Assembly (NCBI GenBank): GCA_902777275.1
Contig: CACYTI010000003.1
Span: 57,250 to 121,249, forward strand
Source of the DNA: an uncultured Ruminococcus sp.
GTDB taxonomy: Bacteria; Bacillota; Clostridia; Oscillospirales; Acutalibacteraceae
DNA: 64,000 nt
Direction: 5' to 3'
Part shown: one piece after another, positions 48,696-56,468 of the stretch
How positions within the stretch are numbered: position 1 is the stretch's first letter
Layout of the letters: every line of letters starts with the position of its first letter
Program-made: the position numbers and the translations under genes
The notes under the pieces: generated by a model
What the model was told of the DNA's origin: nothing
Database searches by the model: none
The model's input: the letters and a program-made list of their open reading frames with translations, nothing else

Positions 48696-51251
48696 ATGAG
48701 CACAGAATTATTCAAGCTGTTTATGGCTGCCGGGGACGCGGAAGCCGTTTCGGCTTATCTGCGCGGTTCCTCCTTTGACGAGCTCATTGAACTCGACAGA
48801 AACAGGCGGATGTTCAAAAGCATTGTCCACACACCGAAAAAATACTCCCTTCCGCTTTCGGAGATCACCTACAGCGAGCTGCTCGGCAGCGTGTCGGAGA
48901 TCCTGCTGCACCCCGAGGACAGAAAAGCTTTCGTTGATTTTCTATCACCCGATACGCTCGCATGGCGTTTGGACGAATCGGAATTTCCCGGGCTGATTTG
49001 CGGACAGTTCAGATTCAGTCTGCTGACGGGCGGTTGGTGTTGGACAGAGCTTGCGGTGACGGCAGGCAAACAATTCGGACTGAGCGAGGGCTTGTGCCGC
49101 ATTTACATATTTGACATCAACAACCAAAAAGCGCGCGAGCTGGGGCAACGCCCCGTACACTCCGCAGCGGCGGACAGCCACAATGAGATAACGGGACTGC
49201 TGCGCCGCAGGGCGTTCACCCGCATGGCAGAAAGTATTCTCCGTGAAAGCACGGAAAAGCTGTGCGTTATCTCGGTCGATATCGAAAACTTCAAGCTGTT
49301 CAACGAGTGGTACGGTCACGACTCGGGCGATCTGCTTATGGTGCAGATAGGCGCCAAGCTCCGCGAGGCGTGCGAGGCCTCGGGAGGAATAGCGGGTTAT
49401 TTCGGACAGGATGACTTCTGCCTGCTTATGCCCTATGACCCCACGCAGATAAAACGGCTCTATGACGTTATATCGGAGCTGATATTATCATACGGCAGCG
49501 CCACGGGCTTCATGCCTGCTTTCGGAGTGTGCATAACAGATGACAGCATTATGATCCGCGATGCGCTCGACAAGGCATTCATCGCAGTCAGATACGCCAA
49601 GAAAAGCTATCACAGCCGGATCAAGCTGTTTGACGAGGGTATGTACAGCCGTACCCAAGAGGAATATCATGTGCTTTCGGACTTTTTTTATGCTATGAAA
49701 AGGAACGAGGTCGTGTTCTATTTACAGCCCCAGTGCCGCGCCTCCACGGGCAGAATAGTGGGCGCCGAGGCTTTGGCGCGCTGGATAAAGCCCGACGGTA
49801 CCGTTGTGCCGCCCGACGTGTTTATTCCCGTTCTGGAAAAGCACGGGCTTATAACCGACCTTGATCTGTATATTTGGGAAGAGGTTTGCAAGTGGCAGAG
49901 GCGCTGGATAGACAGCGGCAACACTCCTCTGCCCGTTTCGGTAAACGTTTCGGCAATTGATATAATAAATACCGATTTGACAAAGGTATTCAGCGACCTC
50001 ATAACGCGCTACCGGCTTCCTCAGCGGCTCCTTAAAATAGAGATAACCGAGTCGGCGTACACCTCGAACGCTTCATTGGTGAAGGATGCCGTCCACGGTC
50101 TGAGAGCTCAGGGCTTTACGGTGCTCATGGATGACTTCGGCAGCGGCTACTCTTCACTCAATATGCTGAAAAGCATAAGCGTTGACGTTATAAAGCTTGA
50201 CGCGCAGTTTTTGCATATGGACGAGTCAAACGAGGAAAAGAGTATTCAAATTTTGGAATCCATAACGACCATGACCCAAACGATCGGCATACCCGTTATT
50301 GTCGAGGGTGTGGAAAGCGAGTCGCAGACCAAATTTTTGCAGGATATAGGCTGCCGCTACATTCAGGGCTATTACTTCTACCGCCCCATGCCGACCGAAA
50401 GCTACGAACAGCTTATCGTTCAGAGCGACAAAATCGACACCTCGGGCATTTCGTTTAAAGCCAACCGCCAGTTCCGGCTAAGAGAGCTTCTTGACAACAG
50501 CGTGTACAGCGACAATATGCTGAACAATATTCTGGGACCGTGCGCGTTCTACACCTGGTACGGCGAGAATGTCGATATCGTGCGGTTCAACGAACAGTTT
50601 TACGAGGCGGTCGGCGTTCCCGATTTTCACGACAGACTTGTTAAGATCCAACGCTTCATGCCGCCCGCCGACCACACACGGCTGCTGAGGCTGCTAAACA
50701 TTGCGGAAAAAGACCGTCTTAACGGGGCGAGCGATGTGCTGCATTTTTATAAAACCGGCTGCACGCTGACCGATTTCTTCATGCGGTTCTTCTATCTGCG
50801 CACCGAGAACGGCAAAAAGCTTTTCTACGGCGCTGTGCAGGATATAACCAAGCTGAACACGCTTGAAAGGCAAATGCGTCTGCTGTCGCGCATTTCCTCC
50901 GACACGGTGATTTTTATGCGCCGCAAGCCCGACGACAATCTGGAGTTTTCGGTTCTGTTCAACGGGCTGGAAAGGCTGACCGGAATGAGCCGGGAAGCCC
51001 TTGAATACAATCTGAACAGCGGAAGATTTTTCACACCCGAAAGCGCTGATAATACCACTGAAACCAACAGGCGGATCTTACACTGTATCTGGGAATCAAA
51101 ATCCTTTACCGCTGATGTGGAGCTGAAAACAAAGCGCGGCGAACCGCTCTCGGTGACGCTGTACGCCGATTATGTCCGCGACCGCACCGGTACGCTCGAC
51201 TATATACTGACGCTGCGCAACCCGGGGAATACTGCGCTTTTTAATGATTGA
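48696..51251 (+). CDS. GGDEF-EAL protein with PAS domains; probable c-di-GMP phosphodiesterase
   Basis: 851 residues, no membrane helix. An N-terminal PAS-like part (30-150) is followed by a GGDEF domain (165-315) with a degenerate signature (GYFGQDDF, so GQDDF). The EAL domain (325-570) is complete: GAEALARW, VNVSAIDI, LKIEITESA, DDFGSGYSSLNML, VIKLDAQF, VEGVESES and IQGYYFYRPM are all present with the metal and catalytic residues. Two further PAS-like regions occupy about 590-720 and 725-851. It is therefore expected to hydrolyse c-di-GMP, with the altered GGDEF perhaps binding GTP as a regulator. AGAAGG precedes the ATG. Confidence 0.92.
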   Translation: MSTELFKLFMAAGDAEAVSAYLRGSSFDELIELDRNRRMFKSIVHTPKKYSLPLSEITYSELLGSVSEILLHPEDRKAFVDFLSPDTLAWRLDESEFPGLICGQFRFSLLTGGWCWTELAVTAGKQFGLSEGLCRIYIFDINNQKARELGQRPVHSAAADSHNEITGLLRRRAFTRMAESILRESTEKLCVISVDIENFKLFNEWYGHDSGDLLMVQIGAKLREACEASGGIAGYFGQDDFCLLMPYDPTQIKRLYDVISELILSYGSATGFMPAFGVCITDDSIMIRDALDKAFIAVRYAKKSYHSRIKLFDEGMYSRTQEEYHVLSDFFYAMKRNEVVFYLQPQCRASTGRIVGAEALARWIKPDGTVVPPDVFIPVLEKHGLITDLDLYIWEEVCKWQRRWIDSGNTPLPVSVNVSAIDIINTDLTKVFSDLITRYRLPQRLLKIEITESAYTSNASLVKDAVHGLRAQGFTVLMDDFGSGYSSLNMLKSISVDVIKLDAQFLHMDESNEEKSIQILESITTMTQTIGIPVIVEGVESESQTKFLQDIGCRYIQGYYFYRPMPTESYEQLIVQSDKIDTSGISFKANRQFRLRELLDNSVYSDNMLNNILGPCAFYTWYGENVDIVRFNEQFYEAVGVPDFHDRLVKIQRFMPPADHTRLLRLLNIAEKDRLNGASDVLHFYKTGCTLTDFFMRFFYLRTENGKKLFYGAVQDITKLNTLERQMRLLSRISSDTVIFMRRKPDDNLEFSVLFNGLERLTGMSREALEYNLNSGRFFTPESADNTTETNRRILHCIWESKSFTADVELKTKRGEPLSVTLYADYVRDRTGTLDYILTLRNPGNTALFND

Positions 51252-51294
51252 CCGTTGCCAAATCAGTCCATATATAAATTACAGGTAAATTTCA

Positions 51295-51333
51295 AGCTCT
51301 GCGTTTTGTGAGTTTCGCAGAGCTTATTTTTTT
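51295..51333 (+). terminator. terminator of the GGDEF-EAL gene
   Basis: Arms AGCTCTGCG (51295-51303) and CGCAGAGCT (51316-51324), followed by TATTTTTTT. Confidence 0.88.
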
Positions 51334-51355
51334 AGGGAATCGTTAGAGGTTCCCT
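51334..51355 (+). repeat. family D palindrome
   Basis: AGGGAATCGTTAGAGGTTCCCT, 20 bases beyond the pncB stop on the minus strand. Confidence 0.65.
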
Positions 51356-51375
51356 TTTCTTTGTTGTATTCCCTG

Positions 51376-52569
51376 TTATTTTTCTCTGTGGATCCTGAAC
51401 TCCACTGAGCGGCGGAGGTAATCAAGGTACGCTTCGTCGCGGCACATCGCTTTGCCGGGAGCGTCTGAAAGCTTCGCTACGGGTCTGCCGTTGACGTACT
51501 GCAGCTTGATAACGATGTTGAGCGCCTTTTCGCAGGTGTCGTTTGAGCAGAAGGTGCCTATGCCGAAGCTGACCTTTGTTCTGTCCTTGAAATAATCGTA
51601 AAGCGCCTGCGCGCGGTCAAAGTCGAGGCTGTCGGAAAACAGCAGCAGCTTTGTTTTCGGGTCTACCCCATAGCTCTCGTAGTGCTTTATCATCTTTTCG
51701 CCCCACTCGTAAGGGTCGGCGCTGTCGTGGCGCACTCCGCTGTAGTTGTTTACCATGGCGCGGTTGAAATCCATTAAAAACAAGTCGGTGGTTATGGTGT
51801 CGGTCAGGGCTGTTCCGTTGTCGCCCTGATACTCGTCATACCAGTCGCGCATGGCGTAGTAGTTTGTGTAGGCAAGCGGTATCTCGTCGATCCCCTGATA
51901 CATCTGCACATACTCGTGAGCGTAGGTGCCTATCGGCGTCAGATCGTATTTCTTCGCGAGGTACACGTTCGAGGTGCCGACGCACTTGTCGGTTTCAAAG
52001 GCGAGCCTGCGGACAACAACGTCCTCCCATTCGCGGGAAAGCCTTCTGCGGCAGCCGAACTCGGCAAATTTAAATGTATAGGTCCCGTCATTGAGAGCCT
52101 TTATTTTTTGGTCCAACTTTTCTTCGGCTGATTTGCGGAGGGTTTCGTAGTCGTAGCTCATGCGGAAATAAACCTCGTTGACGATCTCAAGCAGGAAAAT
52201 CTCAAACTGCATGGCGGAGAACAGAGGCCCGTCCACCACTATGCTCAGCTCGCCCTTATCGCTGCGGCTCACGGTAACGTAGTCGCGCACGGGTCTCCAC
52301 AGGCGCAAAAACTCAACATAATCGTTTTTAATAAATCTGATCGAGCGCAGATAGTTCAGCTCGTCCTTTGTAAAGCGCAGAGTGCAGAGGTGGTCTATCT
52401 GGGCGTTGATTTCTTCTGCCATTTCTTCGGTGAATACGACGTTGCTGCTGCGGCACTTGAAATAATACTGTCCGCAGAGATCGGTGTGCTTGTGAAAAAT
52501 AACCTGATCCATATTGAATTTGTACAGATCGGTGTCAAGCAGAGAAACAACTATCGGCTGCAATTTCAT
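51376..52569 (-). CDS. pncB: nicotinate phosphoribosyltransferase
   Basis: 397 residues. It attaches phosphoribosyl to nicotinate to give NaMN, the committed step of Preiss-Handler salvage. SLLDTDLYKFNMDQVIFH at the N-terminus, FAEFGCRRRLS near residue 168 and GTSNVYLAKKYDLTPIGTYAHEY near residue 200 are family blocks. SGVRHDSADPYEWG (near residue 277) and LFSDSLDFDRA follow. The length is that of the shorter bacterial form. It is the last gene of the NrtR operon, 12 bases after the adenylyltransferase gene. Confidence 0.95.
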   Translation of the reverse strand: MKLQPIVVSLLDTDLYKFNMDQVIFHKHTDLCGQYYFKCRSSNVVFTEEMAEEINAQIDHLCTLRFTKDELNYLRSIRFIKNDYVEFLRLWRPVRDYVTVSRSDKGELSIVVDGPLFSAMQFEIFLLEIVNEVYFRMSYDYETLRKSAEEKLDQKIKALNDGTYTFKFAEFGCRRRLSREWEDVVVRRLAFETDKCVGTSNVYLAKKYDLTPIGTYAHEYVQMYQGIDEIPLAYTNYYAMRDWYDEYQGDNGTALTDTITTDLFLMDFNRAMVNNYSGVRHDSADPYEWGEKMIKHYESYGVDPKTKLLLFSDSLDFDRAQALYDYFKDRTKVSFGIGTFCSNDTCEKALNIVIKLQYVNGRPVAKLSDAPGKAMCRDEAYLDYLRRSVEFRIHREK

Positions 52570-52581
52570 GGTATCACTTCC

Positions 52582-53136
52582 TTAAATACTGTCGGTGTAT
52601 AGATTGTCCTTGGCGGCGAGCACCGCTGCTCTCATTTTGTCGTAGTCCTCCCAAAGCGCCTTGGGGGTGTATTTCTGCCACGCCTCGCGGTTGTCCTCAA
52701 GGAAATAACCGCGCATTTGGGTGGCGGAAATATCTATCGTTTTGGGAATGTAAAGCTCCGCGACCGAAATGCCCGAGGCTCCGTCGAACCAGCTTACGCG
52801 CCGCTCTTCCTTTCCCGATATTAATAAGTCGGGATTTTTCCCCGTGCTGCGGCGCACGTTTTCAAGCACATACTCTCCCCATTTTGAGTTGTTGCCTACG
52901 CCGATGTCCGGCAGGGGGAATATCTTCACTCTTTCGCCCGCCGCCTTTTTAAGAAACAATTTGCGCATTTCGTAGGTGAACGGGTTTTTCAGGGTGCCCG
53001 ACTCCTGCGACGAACCGACGAATACCGCGACGCGCTCGCACACTGCGCACGCTTTGTTTATCATGTCAAGGTGTCCCGTGTGGAAGGTCTGGAACCGCCC
53101 GACTATTATACCCAATTTAAACGCTTTATCCTTCAT
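52582..53136 (-). CDS. NadM/NadR-type nicotinamide(nicotinate)-nucleotide adenylyltransferase
   Basis: 184 residues. GIIVGRFQTFHTGHLDMIN near residue 9 is the nucleotidyltransferase HxGH motif, and DISATQMRGYF near residue 146 is the ISxTxxR motif. The domain alone is present, without the NadR kinase extension. It converts NaMN (or NMN) to the dinucleotide with ATP. In the operon it fills the step between pncB and nadE. AAGGTG lies before the ATG. Confidence 0.88.
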   Translation of the reverse strand: MKDKAFKLGIIVGRFQTFHTGHLDMINKACAVCERVAVFVGSSQESGTLKNPFTYEMRKLFLKKAAGERVKIFPLPDIGVGNNSKWGEYVLENVRRSTGKNPDLLISGKEERRVSWFDGASGISVAELYIPKTIDISATQMRGYFLEDNREAWQKYTPKALWEDYDKMRAAVLAAKDNLYTDSI

Positions 53137-53144
53137 GGCTCACC

Positions 53145-53870
53145 TTACAGCTTGGGGTCAAAGGCGGGCATGAGCTGCAGCTTGAACAGATTCATTTTGT
53201 GCATACGGTCGATTCTCGCCTTTTTGTCCTGATCTTCGATTTCTCCCGTGCGGATATATCTGTCAAGCTCGGCGTAAGTGAAGCCGAGGTTGTCCTCGTC
53301 GGTCTTTCCGCATAAGCCGTCTATGGGAACCTTGTCAACCAACACGTCGGGAAGTCCTATGAGTCTGCCGATCTGCTTCATCTCGTCAACGGTGAGATTG
53401 GAGCACGGGCTGAAATCGCCCGCCGCATCGCCGTAACGGGTCGAATAACCCACCCAATCTTCCGAAAGGTTGCAGGTGTTGGCTACTCTGCCGTTGTTAG
53501 ACTGCGAAACCGCGTAAAGAGTTGACATTCTGATTCGCGGCGGCAGATTGGTGCGGCTCTGCTCGCTGAGCTCAAACGGAATGTTCTTCGACAAGCCGTC
53601 AACCGCGTCTTTGATATTAATGATGTAATGCCTGATCCCGAGAGTGTCCACAAGAAGCTTTGCCATGTCGATGTCGTGCTGCTCACCACAGGGCATGAGC
53701 ACGCCTATCACACGGTCTTTGCCGAGAGCCTCAACACAGAGCGCCGCTACGATCGAGCTGTCCTTGCCGCCCGAAATACCCACGACGGCGTTGCAGCCCT
53801 TTCCGTTGTTTTCAAAGAAGTCGCGTATCCACTGTACGCATTCGTTTTTTACTTTTTCAGCGTTAAACAT
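53145..53870 (-). CDS. nadE: NAD+ synthetase (ammonia-dependent type)
   Basis: 241 residues. It amidates NaAD to NAD. VVGISGGKDSSIVAAL near residue 30 is the ATP-binding P-loop of N-type ATP pyrophosphatases. NTCNLSEDWVGYSTRYGDAAGDFSP near residue 150 is the conserved nucleotide-binding block. No glutaminase domain is present, so ammonia is the nitrogen source. GGAGG lies seven bases before the chosen ATG; a longer frame upstream has no site. It is nine bases upstream of the adenylyltransferase stretch and 26 bases after pncA. Confidence 0.95.
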   Translation of the reverse strand: MFNAEKVKNECVQWIRDFFENNGKGCNAVVGISGGKDSSIVAALCVEALGKDRVIGVLMPCGEQHDIDMAKLLVDTLGIRHYIINIKDAVDGLSKNIPFELSEQSRTNLPPRIRMSTLYAVSQSNNGRVANTCNLSEDWVGYSTRYGDAAGDFSPCSNLTVDEMKQIGRLIGLPDVLVDKVPIDGLCGKTDEDNLGFTYAELDRYIRTGEIEDQDKKARIDRMHKMNLFKLQLMPAFDPKL

Positions 53871-53896
53871 ATTCTGTCCTCCGTAATTATATAATA

Positions 53897-54421
53897 TCAA
53901 TTAACATCTATCTGGCAGCTTTTCATTGCTGTTATCGCGGCGTCGTGAGCCTGTGGTGTCACACCCGCGCAGCACGCTTCGTCCACCGCTATCGGAACCT
54001 CGGGGAAGTTAGCCTTTAACAGCAGCGCGTTGCTGATAACGCATATATCGGTGCAAAGCCCTATGAGCGTTATGTCGAAGTCGGCGCCGTCCGCTGCAGT
54101 TTTTATCTTTTCCGGCAAGTCAACGGAACCAAAGGTCTTTTTCTCGACTGCGGTATAGCCCTTTTCATCGAGCGCTTTTGCGATCTCCGCATTCAGCTGC
54201 CAACCGACGGTGCCCTTTATGCAGTGCGGAACGGGGAGCTTTTTGCCCTCGGCGGTCTGCATATAGTTTTCAAAATGGGTATCGAAGGTGGCGAAAACCT
54301 CGCCGTCAAAGTCTTTGATTTTTTGTACGGCGTTCGGGACGATCGCCACGGCTTCCGCTGTGCCGAGAGCGCCGTCAACAAAGTCGTTCTGCATATCTAC
54401 AACGATCAAAAAGTGTTTCAT
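53897..54421 (-). CDS. pncA: nicotinamidase
   Basis: 174 residues, an isochorismatase-fold cysteine hydrolase that converts nicotinamide to nicotinate. VVDMQNDFVDGALG near residue 7 has the catalytic and metal aspartates, FDTH near residue 48 supplies a metal ligand, PHCIKGTVGWQL near residue 64 carries the PncA-type lysine region, and LCTDICVISNA near residue 133 holds the catalytic cysteine. It lies between nrtR and nadE, so it is the first enzyme of the salvage operon. Confidence 0.9.
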   Translation of the reverse strand: MKHFLIVVDMQNDFVDGALGTAEAVAIVPNAVQKIKDFDGEVFATFDTHFENYMQTAEGKKLPVPHCIKGTVGWQLNAEIAKALDEKGYTAVEKKTFGSVDLPEKIKTAADGADFDITLIGLCTDICVISNALLLKANFPEVPIAVDEACCAGVTPQAHDAAITAMKSCQIDVN

Positions 54422-54427
54422 TTTGTT

Positions 54428-55252
54428 TCATCCTTTCCTGTTTTTTCTGCGGTAAAGCTTGGCGGGTCTGTGCCCCGCTCCGCGCGTGAATTCGTCTGTT
54501 TCCTCGACCAAAGCCGACACCTTGCGGCGGAAGTTTGCAGGCAACACCGAGATGTTCATTATCGTTTCCTGAACGTTTTGGAGCTGAGTCATCGTGAAGG
54601 TTTCGGGCAGAAAGTCAAAGATGTACTCAAAATCCTTGGCTCCGCTGCGAAGCGCGGTCAACGCGGTGGCGATGATCCGGGCGTGGTCAAAGGCAAGCCC
54701 GCCGCTGTTGATTATCCTGAACGAGGTTTTGCCGAAGCTTGTGCTCTCCTCGGCGAGAACCGCCCGCAGCACGGTTTCGCGGTAGCTGAGAGTGAGGATA
54801 AAATCTCCGCTGTCGTCCCGGTCAAAATCTATGTCGAACCACTGTGCGTCCGAAGCGTCGTCGCCCGACTGCTGTTTGACCTTTTCCTCGCTTATCACCG
54901 ACACAAACGCGTTGGAGATTATCCAGCCGCGCGGGTCGCGGTCAGGCTCGCTGAACAGCCCCACCGACATAAGCGAAACGGGCTTTACTGCGGTTTCCTC
55001 ACAGATTTCGCGCAGCGCGCACTGCTCGATAGTTTCGTCGGGGTTCAAAAAACCTCCCGGCAGCGCCCAGCAGTCCTTGAACGGATGACCGCCGCGACGG
55101 ATCAAAAGCAGCGTGAGCCTGGTGCCTGAGTTTAGGCGGTAGTTGTCGTTTTCCTGGGCGCGTATCATAAAAGCGACAATGTCCGCCGTGACCGAAGGAC
55201 GCGGATAATCGTCCTGACGGTATTGCTTTAAGAATTCTTTTTCATCGGGCAT
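54428..55252 (-). CDS. nrtR: NrtR-type Nudix-domain transcriptional regulator of NAD synthesis
   Basis: 274 residues. The N-terminal Nudix domain (20-160) has WALPGGFLNPDETIEQCALR then EICEETAV, the complete Nudix box (GX5EX7REUXEE). The C-terminal half (185-274) is a winged-helix DNA-binding region ending in the basic KLYRRKNRKG. The domain pair and its place at the head of pncA-nadE-NMNAT-pncB fit NrtR, which binds ADP-ribose or NAD-type metabolites and represses NAD genes. A palindromic site overlaps its own promoter. Since the Nudix box is intact, catalytic activity on ADP-ribose may also remain. Confidence 0.88.
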   Translation of the reverse strand: MPDEKEFLKQYRQDDYPRPSVTADIVAFMIRAQENDNYRLNSGTRLTLLLIRRGGHPFKDCWALPGGFLNPDETIEQCALREICEETAVKPVSLMSVGLFSEPDRDPRGWIISNAFVSVISEEKVKQQSGDDASDAQWFDIDFDRDDSGDFILTLSYRETVLRAVLAEESTSFGKTSFRIINSGGLAFDHARIIATALTALRSGAKDFEYIFDFLPETFTMTQLQNVQETIMNISVLPANFRRKVSALVEETDEFTRGAGHRPAKLYRRKNRKG

Positions 55253-55269
55253 TTGTTCATCTCCTTTTG

Positions 55270-55304
55270 TTATTATCAGGTTAATAATAACATACTAATA
55301 ATAA
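55270..55304 (-). promoter_or_regulatory. candidate NrtR operator overlapping the NAD operon promoter
   Basis: The perfect palindrome TTATTATCAGGTTAATAA (55270-55287) overlaps two direct copies of TAATAATAA (55282-55290 and 55296-55304), spaced five bases. They cover the -10 and spacer of the promoter, so binding would block transcription. Confidence 0.6.
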
Positions 55305-55312
55305 GATGTCAA
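55284..55312 (-). promoter_or_regulatory. sigma-A promoter of the NAD salvage operon
   Basis: On the minus strand TTGACA (55307-55312) and TATTAT (55284-55289) have a 17-base spacer; the ATG of nrtR follows after about 30 bases. Confidence 0.75.
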
Positions 55313-55372
55313 TAGGTTTTCGGAAAAAATATTGACAAGTTATTCCTACGGCAGTATAAGCTCATATTGACC

Positions 55373-55408
55373 CGACAGTCGTTGCCGCGACAGTCGTTGC
55401 CGCGACAG
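55373..55408 (+). repeat. 15-bp tandem repeat
   Basis: CGACAGTCGTTGCCG occurs twice in tandem (55373-55387, 55388-55402), followed by a partial third unit CGACAG. It lies between nrtR and truB; no frame runs through it. Confidence 0.7.
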
Positions 55409-55445
55409 GGCAGTGCGCCTATTAATTTGATAAATAAAAAATAAG

Positions 55446-55488
55446 CCTTCCTTCAACGGCGCGTTTTAACGCGTGTGATGAAGGAAGG
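55446..55488 (-). terminator. terminator of the nusA-truB operon (CCTTCCTTCA hairpin family, reversed copy)
   Basis: Arms CCTTCCTTCA (55446-55455) and TGAAGGAAGG (55479-55488) around an inner GGCGCG/CGCGT stem, followed on the minus strand by a T-rich run. It is the reverse-oriented equivalent of the hairpin at 1176-1218. Confidence 0.75.
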
Positions 55489-55506
55489 ACTTTTTATGAT
55501 GTTCAG

Positions 55507-55563
55507 CAGCGCGGATTGGGTCAAGCGTCACGCTTGCGCGGAGCGATTGTCGGCTCAGCCGAC
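55507..55563 (-). repeat. family B mosaic repeat overlapping the truB 3' end
   Basis: On the minus strand: GGTCGGCTGAGCCGAC, then CAATCGCTCCGCG, CAAGCGTGACGCTTGACCC and CCGCGC, as in 21271-21350. The truB stop (55521) lies inside the repeat, so the last codons of truB (APTIAPRKRDA) are repeat-derived. Confidence 0.65.
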
Positions 55564-56468
55564 CTTGCAAATAATTTATATATTTTTATCTCCCCGTTTG
55601 AAACGGTCCCCAAGCCGAGGAAGCCGTTCGACGGGTCTTTTACTCTTATAACCGTGCCGTCGGGCAGACTGCGGTTCCTGAGCGCGGTGCGTGAGATATC
55701 GAGCGGCGCTCCGTTTTTGAAGCGTTTAGCCTGCGCCTCCGACACCCTTACAAATCCGAGCCCGTAAAACAGGCTCTCGGTCGGGCGCAGGATTTTTTCC
55801 GCCTCTCCGCTTTCGCAAAGCTCTTTCAGCTTTTCAAGCGTTACGCAGTCGCTTAGATCATATCCGCAGGCTGAGATCCTGCGCAGGGCGGTCATTACCG
55901 CGCCGCAGCCCAAGGCCGCTCCCAAGTCGTCTATGACAGTGCGCACATAGGTGCCCTTTGAGCATTTTATCTCAAGCGTTCCGCACTGCTCAGCCTCGTC
56001 AAAATCCGTGAGGCTCAAGCTGTACACCGTGACCCTGCGCGGCTCGCGCTCGACCTCTATCCCCTTGCGGGCGAGGTCGTAGAGCCGCTGTCCGTTCTTA
56101 TGAACAGCCGAGAACATCGGCGGCACCTGCTCAATCTCTCCCGTGAAGCGCGGCAGAAGCGTTTCAATGCTCTCCCGTGAAACGCTGCTCTCCTTTTGGC
56201 TTTTTACCTGCCCCCAGATATCGAGCGTATCTGTCGTCAGTCCGAGCCTGAACCGGGCGGTATACGCCTTGTCGCTGTTCAAAATCAAATCCTGAGCCTT
56301 TGTCGCCGTTCCGAGCAGAACAGGCAGAACGCCCGTGGCGTTGGGGTCAAGGGTGCCCGTGTGCCCCGTTTTGCGCTGACCCGTAAGCCGCCGCACAACC
56401 GCTGTAACATCGAACGAGGTGAAGCCCGCAGGCTTGTCGATCACGATTACGCCGTTCATATTATTCAT
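55521..56468 (-). CDS. truB: tRNA pseudouridine-55 synthase
   Basis: 315 residues. It converts U55 to pseudouridine in the T-loop of tRNAs. GVIVIDKPAGFTSFDVTAVVRR at the start and GHTGTLDPNATGVLPVLLG near residue 36, with the catalytic aspartate, are hallmarks; KCSKGTYVRTVIDDLG near residue 163 is the RNA-binding block. A PUA-like tail (about 240-300) follows. The ATG overlaps the nrnA stop. The last residues are encoded by a family B repeat, so the C-terminus may have been altered by repeat insertion. Confidence 0.95.
   Translation of the reverse strand: MNNMNGVIVIDKPAGFTSFDVTAVVRRLTGQRKTGHTGTLDPNATGVLPVLLGTATKAQDLILNSDKAYTARFRLGLTTDTLDIWGQVKSQKESSVSRESIETLLPRFTGEIEQVPPMFSAVHKNGQRLYDLARKGIEVEREPRRVTVYSLSLTDFDEAEQCGTLEIKCSKGTYVRTVIDDLGAALGCGAVMTALRRISACGYDLSDCVTLEKLKELCESGEAEKILRPTESLFYGLGFVRVSEAQAKRFKNGAPLDISRTALRNRSLPDGTVIRVKDPSNGFLGLGTVSNGEIKIYKLFARSAEPTIAPRKRDA

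Noticed and set aside
55373-55408. Possible CRISPR or plasmid iteron from tandem 15-mers
   Set aside because: Only two and a half copies, no spacers, no rep gene.
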